From: Bradyrhizobium sp. Gha
Lineage (GTDB): Bacteria > Pseudomonadota > Alphaproteobacteria > Rhizobiales > Xanthobacteraceae
Direction: 5' to 3'
DNA: 64,000 nucleotides
Assembly (NCBI RefSeq): GCF_900113735.1
Contig: NZ_FOQM01000028.1
Span: 44,457-108,456 of the forward strand
Positions within the stretch are counted from its first letter, which is position 1. Each line of letters opens with the position of its first letter. Below the pieces are notes generated by a model that saw nothing but the letters and a program-made list of their open reading frames with translations, ran no database searches and was not told the DNA's origin. A program made the position numbers and the translations under genes. Shown here in pieces: positions 34,827 through 44,100 of this stretch.

Positions 34827-35270
34827 ATGGCCGACATGTTCGTATCGCTCGGCAACTGGAACTGGCTGATCTTCGGCTTCATCCTGATGGCGCTCGAAGT
34901 GATCGCGCCGGGCGTCTTCCTGTTCTGGCTCGGGCTTGCCGCGTTGCTGGTGGGCCTGATCTCGTTCGTTACGGTCATCTCCTGGCAGATCCAGCTCGTG
35001 ATGTTCGCGGTGTTCGCCGCCGCCGCCGTGCCGGTGTGGCGCCGGCTCGCCCGGCCGAAGTCTGATGGCAGCGCCAGCCCCTTCCTCAACAAGCGCTCCG
35101 AGGCATTGCTCGGCCGCGAGTTCACGCTGGAGAAGCCGATCATCGACGGCAACGGCACTGTCCGTATTGGCGACACAGTATGGCGTGTGGCGGGCCCGGA
35201 TACGCCGGCGGGGACGCGGGTGAAGGTGGTACAGGTGGATGGTGCGAATTTGACGGTGGCGGCAGCGTAG
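34827..35270 (+). CDS. NfeD-like membrane protein
   Basis: The 147-residue protein has two to three hydrophobic segments (WLIFGFILMALEVIAPGVFLFWLGLAALLVG, and IQLVMFAVFAAAAVPVWRRLA) followed by an OB-fold C-terminal domain (FTLEKPIIDGNGTVRIGDTVWRVAGPDTPAGTRVKVVQVDG). The pattern GNGTVRIGDTxWRV is typical of NfeD. It forms the classic SPFH/NfeD operon pair with the preceding gene. Confidence 0.9.
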   Translation: MADMFVSLGNWNWLIFGFILMALEVIAPGVFLFWLGLAALLVGLISFVTVISWQIQLVMFAVFAAAAVPVWRRLARPKSDGSASPFLNKRSEALLGREFTLEKPIIDGNGTVRIGDTVWRVAGPDTPAGTRVKVVQVDGANLTVAAA

Positions 35271-35274
35271 CTTC

Positions 35275-35363
35275 CGTCATTGCGAGGAGCTCTTGCGACG
35301 ATGCAATCCAGGATTCCCTCCGCGGAAAAGACTCTGGACTACTTCGCTTCGCTCGCAATGACG
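35275..35363. repeat. Dispersed palindromic repeat, GAGGAGC family, copy 2
   Basis: CGTCATTGCGAGGAGC at the left matches GCTCGCAATGACG at the right, and the GCGACGATGCAATCC core is shared with the other copies. It lies between NfeD and HxlR stop codons. Confidence 0.85.
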
Positions 35364-35389
35364 AATCTGTTGAGGCAGTGTCGCCGGCC

Positions 35390-35722
35390 CTAAACACCTG
35401 TCTTGCTGCGCCACCTCTCCGCAAACCGGTGCAGCGGCATGAATGTCTCGCACAATTCCCGCCCGAACGGCGTCAGCCCATAGCCGCCACCGTCGCCCAG
35501 TTCCACAAACCCGGCCTCGCGCAACTCCGTCAGCCGCGTCTGCAGCACCGTCGGGGAAGCCTCGTCGCAGGCCGTGCGCAAGGCACGCGAGGTGAGGGGC
35601 TTCTCGCGCAGCTCCCACAGGATGCGCAGGCTCCAGCGCCGGCCGAGCAGGTCGAGCAGCGCCATGATCGGCCGCCCGGTGCGCGAGCCGCGGACTTTCC
35701 CTGAGCTTTCCTGTTTCGCCAT
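35390..35722 (-). CDS. HxlR-family transcriptional regulator
   Basis: The 110-residue winged-helix protein has the HxlR signature LLDLLGRRWSLRILWELREKPLTSRALRTAC, followed by PTVLQTRLTELREAGFVE and YGLTPFGREL. No conserved N-terminal redox Cys is seen, so it is unlikely to be a YodB-type thiol switch; a single Cys appears in TACDEAS and another in ELCETF. It is divergent from the carboxymuconolactone-decarboxylase-like gene, and two dyads lie between them. Confidence 0.9.
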   Translation of the reverse strand: MAKQESSGKVRGSRTGRPIMALLDLLGRRWSLRILWELREKPLTSRALRTACDEASPTVLQTRLTELREAGFVELGDGGGYGLTPFGRELCETFMPLHRFAERWRSKTGV

Positions 35723-35741
35723 CGCGCCCCTCTTGCATCCT

Positions 35742-35780
35742 GCTACGGATAATGTAGCGTGAAGCTACATTAATTGTAGC
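35742..35780. promoter_or_regulatory. Two tandem operator dyads between HxlR and its divergent target
   Basis: GCTAC-N7-GTAGC occurs twice, at 35742-35758 and 35764-35780, with the second copy starting exactly 22 bases after the first. Spacing of two helical turns would place two regulator dimers on one DNA face. The region lies between the HxlR start (35722) and the divergent gene, so it probably controls both. Confidence 0.75.
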
Positions 35781-35793
35781 AATGAAGGCGCCC

Positions 35794-36348
35794 ATGTCAT
35801 CCCCGAGGCCGCGTATCGCCCCGCTCGATCAGCCTTATCCCCCGGAGATCCAGGCCCAGTTCGACCGCATCATGCGCGGCGCGCCGCCGCTGCTGCTGTT
35901 CCGGGTCATGGCGGGCCACGCCCGCGCCTGGGACAAGTTTCGTGCCGGCGGCCTTCTTGATCCGGGTCCACTCTCCCTGCGCGAGCGCGAGATCGTCATC
36001 GATCGCACATGCGGGCTGAATGGTTGCGAATATGAATGGGGTATCCATGTCGCCGTTTTCGCTGGCGCGGCGAAGCTCACCGAGGACGAGCTCCGCGCGA
36101 CTGTGGCGGGCGATGCGACCTCACCCTGCTGGTCGCCGGCCGAGCAGGCGCTGATCGCGGCCGTCGACGCGCTGCACACCTGCGCGACATTCACCGACGC
36201 GGAGTTTGCTGCGCTGTCGGCGCACTACGACGAGGCGCAAATCCTGGAGATCATGCTGCTGTGCGGCTTCTACCGCACGGTGTCGTATCTGGCGAACGGG
36301 CTGAAGCTGCCGCTGGAAGAGAAAGCGGCGCGGTTTCCAACAGTCTAA
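35794..36348 (+). CDS. Carboxymuconolactone-decarboxylase-family (AhpD-like) protein
   Basis: The 184-residue protein is taken from ATG 35794, preceded by GAAGG; an ATG at 35782 lies against the second operator and lacks a binding site. The CMD core DRTCGLNGCEYEWGIHVAVF has two Cys spaced like the redox pair of AhpD-type proteins and the following His. Such proteins may reduce peroxides or process organic substrates. Divergence from an HxlR regulator suggests induction by a small molecule or stress. Confidence 0.85.
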   Translation: MSSPRPRIAPLDQPYPPEIQAQFDRIMRGAPPLLLFRVMAGHARAWDKFRAGGLLDPGPLSLREREIVIDRTCGLNGCEYEWGIHVAVFAGAAKLTEDELRATVAGDATSPCWSPAEQALIAAVDALHTCATFTDAEFAALSAHYDEAQILEIMLLCGFYRTVSYLANGLKLPLEEKAARFPTV

Positions 36349-36353
36349 CCACG

Positions 36354-36436
36354 CGTCATTGCGAGGAGCCCTTGCGACGAAGTAATCCAGAATCGGCGGA
36401 GAGACTCTGGATTGCTTCGCTGCGCTCGCAATGACG
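36354..36436. repeat. Dispersed palindromic repeat, GAGGAGC family, copy 3
   Basis: It opens CGTCATTGCGAGGAGC and closes GCTCGCAATGACG, with GACGAAGTAATCCAG and CTGGATTGCTTCGCT inside. It lies between convergent gene ends (CMD-like and KdsD-type). Confidence 0.87.
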
Positions 36437-36444
36437 GGAGAGAC

Positions 36445-37452
36445 CTACGCCACGCCCGCCCGCAGCAGATCGTGCAGATGCACGATGCCGACGACCTTGT
36501 CTGCCTCGGTCACCACCAGCGTCGTGATCTTGCTGGTGTTCAGCACCTCGATCATCTCGGTCGCGAGCATCGAGGGCGGCACGGTCTTCGGCTGCCTGGT
36601 CATGATGTCATCGACCGACGCCGTCAAAAGATCAGGCCGCATGTGGCGGCGCAGATCGCCGTCGGTGATGATGCCCACGGCCTCGTTCGCGGCGTTGACG
36701 ATGCAGACGCAGCCGAGCCCCTTGGCCGACATCTCCACCACCGCGTCCGACATCTTGGTGCCCAGGGCCTTGACTGGAATCTCCGCGCCGGTGCGCATGT
36801 AGTCGCGGACGAATTTCAGCATCGCGCCGAGCTTGCCGCCGGGATGGAAATGCGCGAACTCCAGCGCGGTGAAGCCGCGGCCTTCGAGCAGCGCAATCGC
36901 AATGGCGTCACCGATCGCGACCAGCATCATGGTCGAGGTGGTCGGCGCCAGATTGTGCGGGCAGGCCTCGCGTGCCTTCGGCAGCTCGATGACGATGTCG
37001 GCGGCTTGGCCGAGCGAAGACGCCGCGTTCGACGTCACCGCGATCATCGGGATCGCAAACCGCGCCGAATAGTTCACCAGCGTCTTCATCTCCGGCTGCT
37101 CGCCGGACCAGGACAGTGCCATGATGACGTCGTCAGTTGTGATCATGCCGAGGTCGCCATGGGCGGCTTCAGCGGTGTGAACGAAGAAGGCCGGCGTGCC
37201 GGTCGAGGCGAGGGTCGCCGCGATCTTGCGCGCCATGTGGCCTGATTTGCCGAGGCCGGTGACGATGACGCGGCCCTTGGCGTTGCGGATCAGATCGACC
37301 GCCCTCGCAAAGGCCTCGCCGAGCGGACCGCGCAGCGCCGCGGCGAGCGCGCTGATGCCGCCGCTCTCCGTCTCCAGCGTGCGGAGCGCGGATTCGACGC
37401 TGTCAGGAGTGGGGCCGGATGATTGGGTCATCAGCGGTTTCGAACTCGGCAT
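36445..37452 (-). CDS. kdsD: Arabinose-5-phosphate isomerase (KdsD/KpsF family)
   Basis: The 335-residue protein (start 37452, with 37431 as alternative) has an N-terminal SIS sugar-isomerase domain (GRVIVTGLGKSGHMARKIAATLASTGTPAFF, with HTAEAAHGDLG and SWSGEQPE) and two C-terminal CBS domains (DAVVEMSAKGLGCVCIV and SKITTLVVTEADKVVGIVHLHDLL). It interconverts ribulose-5-phosphate and arabinose-5-phosphate for 3-deoxy-manno-octulosonate in lipopolysaccharide. No clear ribosome-binding site distinguishes the starts. Confidence 0.92.
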   Translation of the reverse strand: MPSSKPLMTQSSGPTPDSVESALRTLETESGGISALAAALRGPLGEAFARAVDLIRNAKGRVIVTGLGKSGHMARKIAATLASTGTPAFFVHTAEAAHGDLGMITTDDVIMALSWSGEQPEMKTLVNYSARFAIPMIAVTSNAASSLGQAADIVIELPKAREACPHNLAPTTSTMMLVAIGDAIAIALLEGRGFTALEFAHFHPGGKLGAMLKFVRDYMRTGAEIPVKALGTKMSDAVVEMSAKGLGCVCIVNAANEAVGIITDGDLRRHMRPDLLTASVDDIMTRQPKTVPPSMLATEMIEVLNTSKITTLVVTEADKVVGIVHLHDLLRAGVA

Positions 37453-37644
37453 GTTCTGGTCCAGGGAGGAGGGGCGTCGGCCCGTTGGCGTCTCCCTTAG
37501 CATGCCCGGACCTTCGAGGCGACGCGGGCGCCAGGACCTCAACGGGTCATTAACCATAATTGTTTTAACTCCATCAAGGATGGTTCCCGCGTGCCCGCGC
37601 GAGGTCATCAGTGAAGTGTCTGATTTTGTTGGAGTTATTCCATC

Positions 37645-39399
37645 GTGGGGTCGCCTCCAGGCAGGGGCCGGAGCAAGCGCGCGCAACTCCTTCGCGCCGC
37701 TTTGCCATGCCTGCTGCTGACCGCGCTGGAAAGCGCGCCCGCGACCGCCCAGAGCGTCACGCCGGACCTGTTCAATCCCACCCGCGGCGGCTTCGTCTCG
37801 CCTGACACGCTGCCGACGCGGCGCACGGCGAGCGTCCCGCAGGCACCCTCGGACGCGATTCCGCAGCCGCCGGACCCCAATGACGATCCGCGCAAGCGAA
37901 GCGAGACAGCCGCGCCATCGCGAATCGCCCAAGTCCCGGTCTATGGCCTGCCCGCGGCCAACGGCGCGAGCAACTCCGGTTACGACTCGCTCAACCGCAA
38001 GCGCCAGCAGCTAAAGCTCTATCCGGGCCAGCCGAAGCCCAGGAAGCCCGCAGGCCCGGGGTCGCCGGTGCCGCCGGCGACGCCGGACGCGAGTCTTGGC
38101 TCTCCTCTTGGCCCTCCGCGCATCGCGCCGCCACCGTCGGAGACCGCGCACAAGACGCCGCTGCCGCCGGCGATGGCCGGCACCGTCCCCGGCCAGCCGC
38201 AGCGTCGTCGCCTCAAGGTCGACGACGATGCGTTCGGTGCGGTCGGCGACTACGCCGGCAGTTTCCTGATCAAGGGCGGGCTCGAGCTCTCCACCGGCTA
38301 CGACAGCAATCCCGCGCGCCTGCAAAAGCCCGTTGGTTCGCCCGTCTATGTCGTCGCGCCTGACCTGCTGGTGATGTCGGACTGGGAACGCCACGCGCTG
38401 GTGGCGGATTTACGCGGCTCGTTCTCCGGCTACACCAACAACATGCCGGCGACGATCGATGGGCTTCCTTCGCCCTCGCCGGTCGAGATCAACCGCCCTG
38501 ACTTCACCGGCCATGTCGACGGCCGCTTCGACGTCGATCGCGATCTCAAGCTGACGTCGCAGCTGCGCCTGCGGCTCGCCACCGACAATCCCGGCAGCCC
38601 GAACGTGCAGGCCGGTTTGCAGAAATATCCTGTCTACGCCACCTATGGCGGCACTTTCGGCTTCGACCAGACTTTTAATCGCTTCGAGGTCGCCGCCGGC
38701 GCCACCGTCGATCGTACCGCGTACACGGATTCAAAGCTCACCGACGGTTCGAGCTTCAGCAACGACGACCGCGACTTCAACCAGTATGGCGGTGTCGGGC
38801 GTTTCTCCTACGAGCTCAAGCCGGGTCTGAAACCGTTCGTCGAGATCGAGGGCGACAACCGCATTCACGACCAGGCGGCCGACCGCAACGGCTATTTGCG
38901 CGATTCATCCGGCGGCTATGCCAAGGTCGGCTCGTCCTTCGAGTTCTCGCGCATCCTCACGGGCGAAGTCTCGGTCGGCTATTCCGCGCGCAACTATGTC
39001 GACCCGCGGCTGAGCCAGCTCTCGGGCTTCCTCACCTCGGGCTCGCTGATCTGGAACGCCAGCGGGCTGACGACGGTGAAGTTCAACACCGACACGCAGA
39101 TCGCCGAAACCACGATTCCCGGCTCCTCCGGCGTGCTGGTGCACACCTATGCCGCCGAAGTCGACCACGACTTCCGCCGCTGGCTCACCGCGATCGGCAA
39201 GTTCACCTACGGCACCTACGACTATCAGGGCCAGAATCGCAACGACAAGACCTACTCGCTCGAAGGCAACCTGATCTACAAGCTCAACCGCAACGTCTGG
39301 ATAAAGGGCACGCTGCGTCACGACATCCTGGATTCGAACGTCGCTGGCGCGAGTTCGCAGGGCACTGTGGTGATGCTGGGGGTGAGGCTGCAGAATTAG
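37645..39399 (+). CDS. Outer-membrane beta-barrel protein with a proline-rich N-terminal region
   Basis: The 584-residue protein starts at GTG 37645 after TTGGAGT. It has a signal peptide (RAALPCLLLTALESAPATAQ), a Pro/Ser-rich disordered part to about residue 190, and a barrel from about residue 210 to the final N. Alternating strands include GGLELSTGYDSNPARL, ATYGGTFGFDQTFNRFEVAAGATVDR and the terminal GTVVMLGVRLQN. GYDSNP and the shape match the BBP2-type outer-membrane proteins used in polysaccharide export or stress. It is divergent from kdsD, and no substrate is known. Confidence 0.83.
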   Translation: MGSPPGRGRSKRAQLLRAALPCLLLTALESAPATAQSVTPDLFNPTRGGFVSPDTLPTRRTASVPQAPSDAIPQPPDPNDDPRKRSETAAPSRIAQVPVYGLPAANGASNSGYDSLNRKRQQLKLYPGQPKPRKPAGPGSPVPPATPDASLGSPLGPPRIAPPPSETAHKTPLPPAMAGTVPGQPQRRRLKVDDDAFGAVGDYAGSFLIKGGLELSTGYDSNPARLQKPVGSPVYVVAPDLLVMSDWERHALVADLRGSFSGYTNNMPATIDGLPSPSPVEINRPDFTGHVDGRFDVDRDLKLTSQLRLRLATDNPGSPNVQAGLQKYPVYATYGGTFGFDQTFNRFEVAAGATVDRTAYTDSKLTDGSSFSNDDRDFNQYGGVGRFSYELKPGLKPFVEIEGDNRIHDQAADRNGYLRDSSGGYAKVGSSFEFSRILTGEVSVGYSARNYVDPRLSQLSGFLTSGSLIWNASGLTTVKFNTDTQIAETTIPGSSGVLVHTYAAEVDHDFRRWLTAIGKFTYGTYDYQGQNRNDKTYSLEGNLIYKLNRNVWIKGTLRHDILDSNVAGASSQGTVVMLGVRLQN

Positions 39400-39453
39400 G
39401 CGGCTGTGGTGGCGCGCGTCGCGTGATGCGCCGCCGCTACCACGCGCTCCGCA

Positions 39454-39556
39454 GTCATGCCCCGGCTCGACCGGGGCATCCAGTACGCCGCGGCCCATCC
39501 GTATTCGTCTGAGGTCTCTGGAATACTGTATCGCCCGGTCAAGCCGGGCGATGACA
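39454..39556. repeat. Dispersed palindrome, GTCATGCCCCGGCTCGACCGGGGCATCC type
   Basis: It begins with the small hairpin GCCCCGG-CTCGA-CCGGGGC and ends GCCCGGTCAAGCCGGGCGATGAC. The outer ends (GTCAT and ATGAC) are complementary. It is intergenic, between the barrel gene and gltD. A related fragment occurs at 63703. Confidence 0.72.
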
Positions 39557-39585
39557 CCGTTTGCTGATTTGGCCGAGCAAAAAAT

Positions 39586-41037
<1,452 letters not shown>

Positions 41038-41082
41038 TAAACCCGAAGTCCCTGCCGCTTAGTCGTTTTGTTTGTTCCCCGC

Positions 41083-41168
41083 CGTCATTGCGAGGAGCGA
41101 AGCGACGAAGCAATCCAGTCTGTTTCCGTGGAGAGTTTCTGGATTGCTTCGCTACGCCCGCAATGACG
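41083..41168. repeat. Dispersed palindromic repeat, GAGGAGC family, copy 4, inside the gltBD gap
   Basis: CGTCATTGCGAGGAGC to CGCAATGACG with the same GACGAAGCAATCCAG core. It lies in the 150-base gap between gltB and gltD, so it would be transcribed as a hairpin between the two open frames if they form one message. Confidence 0.87.
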
Positions 41169-41187
41169 GGGTGTGATGCCTTGTGCC

Positions 41188-44100
41188 TTACGCCCCGATC
41201 GCGATTTTCGGCTCGGCGTCCGCATTGGCGGCCATTTCGCGCAGTGCGCGCCGGTACTCGACCGGCATCACCTTGCGGAACTTGGACAGCCATTCCTTCC
41301 AATTGGCAAGGATGTCGGCGGCGCGCTTGGAGCCGGTTGCCTTCGCGTGGCGCGAGATCAGCACGTGCAGACGCTCGACGTCGGAGTCGAGCAGATCCTT
41401 GAACACGTCGACCCGGCCATGCGCCTCGAGGTCACCGGAGTGATGGTAGGTGTCGGCGTTGATCATCTCCTCCGACAGCACCGGCTCGAGCTCGACCATC
41501 GCCATGTTGCACAGCTTGTTGAACTCGCCGGTCTCGTCCAGCACGTAGGCGATGCCGCCCGACATGCCGGCCGCGAAATTGCGCCCGGTCTTGCCGAGTA
41601 CGACCACGATGCCGCCGGTCATGTATTCGCAGCAATGATCGCCCGCGCCTTCGACCACTGCGACCGCGCCCGAGTTGCGCACGGCAAAGCGTTCGCCGGC
41701 GACGCCGCGGAAGTAGCACTCGCCCTGAATGGCGCCGTACATCACGGTGTTGCCGACGATGATGCTTTCTTCCGGCACGATGCCGCTGTCGGCCGGCGGC
41801 TTGACGATGATCTTGCCGCCCGAGAGGCCCTTGCCGACATAGTCGTTGGCTTCGCCTTCGAGCTCGAAGGTGACGCCGTTGGCGAGCCAGGCGCCGAAGG
41901 CCTGGCCGGCCGTGCCCTTGAGGCTGACATGGATGGTGTCTTGCGGCAGGCCGGCATGGCCGTAGATCTTGGCCACCGCGCCCGACAGCATCGCGCCCGC
42001 GGAGCGGTTGGTGCTGTTGATCCTGGCTTCGATCTTCACCGGCGCGCCGCGATCGAGCGAAGGCTGCGCCTTCTCGATCAGCGTGCGGTCGAGCACCGCC
42101 TCCAGATGATGGTTCTGGCGCTCGGAGTGATAGATCTTCTGGCCCTTCTCTTCCTTCTGCTTGACGAACAGCTTCGAGAAATCGAGGCCCTTGGCCTTCC
42201 AGTGCGCCACCAGCTTGGTCTGGTCGAGCAGTTGAACCTGGCCGACCATCTCGTTGAAGGTGCGGAAGCCGAGCGAGGCCATGATCTCGCGGACTTCCTC
42301 CGCGACGAAGAAGAAGTAGTTGATCACGTGCTCGGGTTGGCCGGTGAAGCGCTTGCGCAGGACGGGATCCTGCGTCGCGACGCCGACCGGGCAGGTGTTG
42401 AGATGGCACTTGCGCATCATGATGCAGCCGGCCGCAATCAAGGGCGCGGTGGCGAAGCCGAACTCGTCGGCGCCCAGCAACGCACCGATCACGACGTCGC
42501 GGCCGGTGCGGAAGCCGCCGTCGACCTGCACCACGATGCGGCTGCGCAGCCGCTCGCGCACCAGCGTCTGGTGGGTTTCGGCAAGCCCGATCTCCCACGG
42601 CGAACCTGCGTGCTTGATCGAGGTCAGCGGCGAAGCGCCGGTGCCCCCTTCGAAACCCGCGATCGTGACATGATCGGCGCGCGCCTTGGCGACGCCCGCA
42701 GCCACGGTGCCGACGCCGATCTCGGAGACGAGCTTGACCGAGACGTCGCCCGTCGGGTTGACGTTCTTGAGGTCGTAGATCAGCTGCGCGAGATCCTCGA
42801 TCGAGTAGATGTCGTGGTGCGGCGGCGGCGAGATCAGGCCGACGCCCGGCGTCGAGTGCCGGACCTTGGCGATGGTGGCGTCGACCTTGTGGCCGGGCAG
42901 CTGGCCGCCTTCGCCGGGCTTGGCGCCTTGCGCCATCTTGATCTGCATCATGTCGGAGTTGACGAGATACTCCGTGGTGACGCCGAAGCGGCCCGAGGCG
43001 ACCTGCTTGATCGCCGAACGCATGGAATCACCGTTCGGCATCGGCTTGAAGCGGTCGGCTTCCTCGCCGCCTTCGCCGGTGTTCGACTTGCCGCCGATCC
43101 GGTTCATGGCGATCGCGAGCGTCGTATGCGCCTCGCGCGAGATCGAGCCGAAGCTCATCGCGCCAGTGGCGAAACGCTTGACGATGTCCTTGGCCGGCTC
43201 GACCTGCTCGAGCGGGATGGGCTTACGCTTCTCTTCATCCGCGTTCTTGATCCGGAACAGGCCGCGCAGCGTCAGGAGACGCTCCGACTGCTCGTTGAGG
43301 ATCTTGGCGAAGGCTCGGTAGCGCTCCAGCGAGTTGCCGCGCGCGGCGTGCTGCAGCAGGCCGACCGATTCCGCAGTCCAGGCATGGTCCTCGCCGCGGC
43401 TGCGATAGGCATATTCGCCGCCGACGTCGAGCGCGCTCTTGTAGACCAGCGCCTCGCCGAACGCGTCGGCATGCCGGCGCACGGCCTCTTCCGCGATCTC
43501 GGCCAGGCCCACGCCCTCGACGCGGGTATGCGTGCCGGCGAAGAACTTCGCGACGAAATCAGCCTTGAGGCCGACCGCGTCGAAGATCTGCGCGCCGCAA
43601 TAGGACTGGTAGGTCGAGATGCCCATCTTGGACATCACCTTCAAGAGGCCCTTGCCGATCGACTTGATGTAGCGCTTGACGATCTCGTAATCGTCGAGCG
43701 AGCCGGGGAGGCGGTCCTTCATCGCGATGATGGTTTCGAACGCGAGGTACGGATTGATCGCTTCGGCGCCGTAGCCCGCCAGGCAGGCGAAGTGATGCAC
43801 TTCGCGAGGCTCGCCGGATTCGACGACGAGACCGACCGAGGTGCGCAGGCCCGTGCGGATCAGGTGGTGGTGCACGGAGGCGCAGGCCAGCAGCGACGGG
43901 ATCGCAACCCGGTCGGTGCCGACCATGCGGTCGGACAGGATGATGATGTTGACGCCCTCGCGCACCGCGCTTTCCGCACGCGCGCAGAGCTCGTCCAGGA
44001 CCTGGTCCATGCCGGCCGCACCGAGACCGGCGTGGAAGGTGGTGTCCAGCGTGCGCGACTTGAAGTGGGAGTCAGCCACGTCCGAGATCGACCGAATCTT

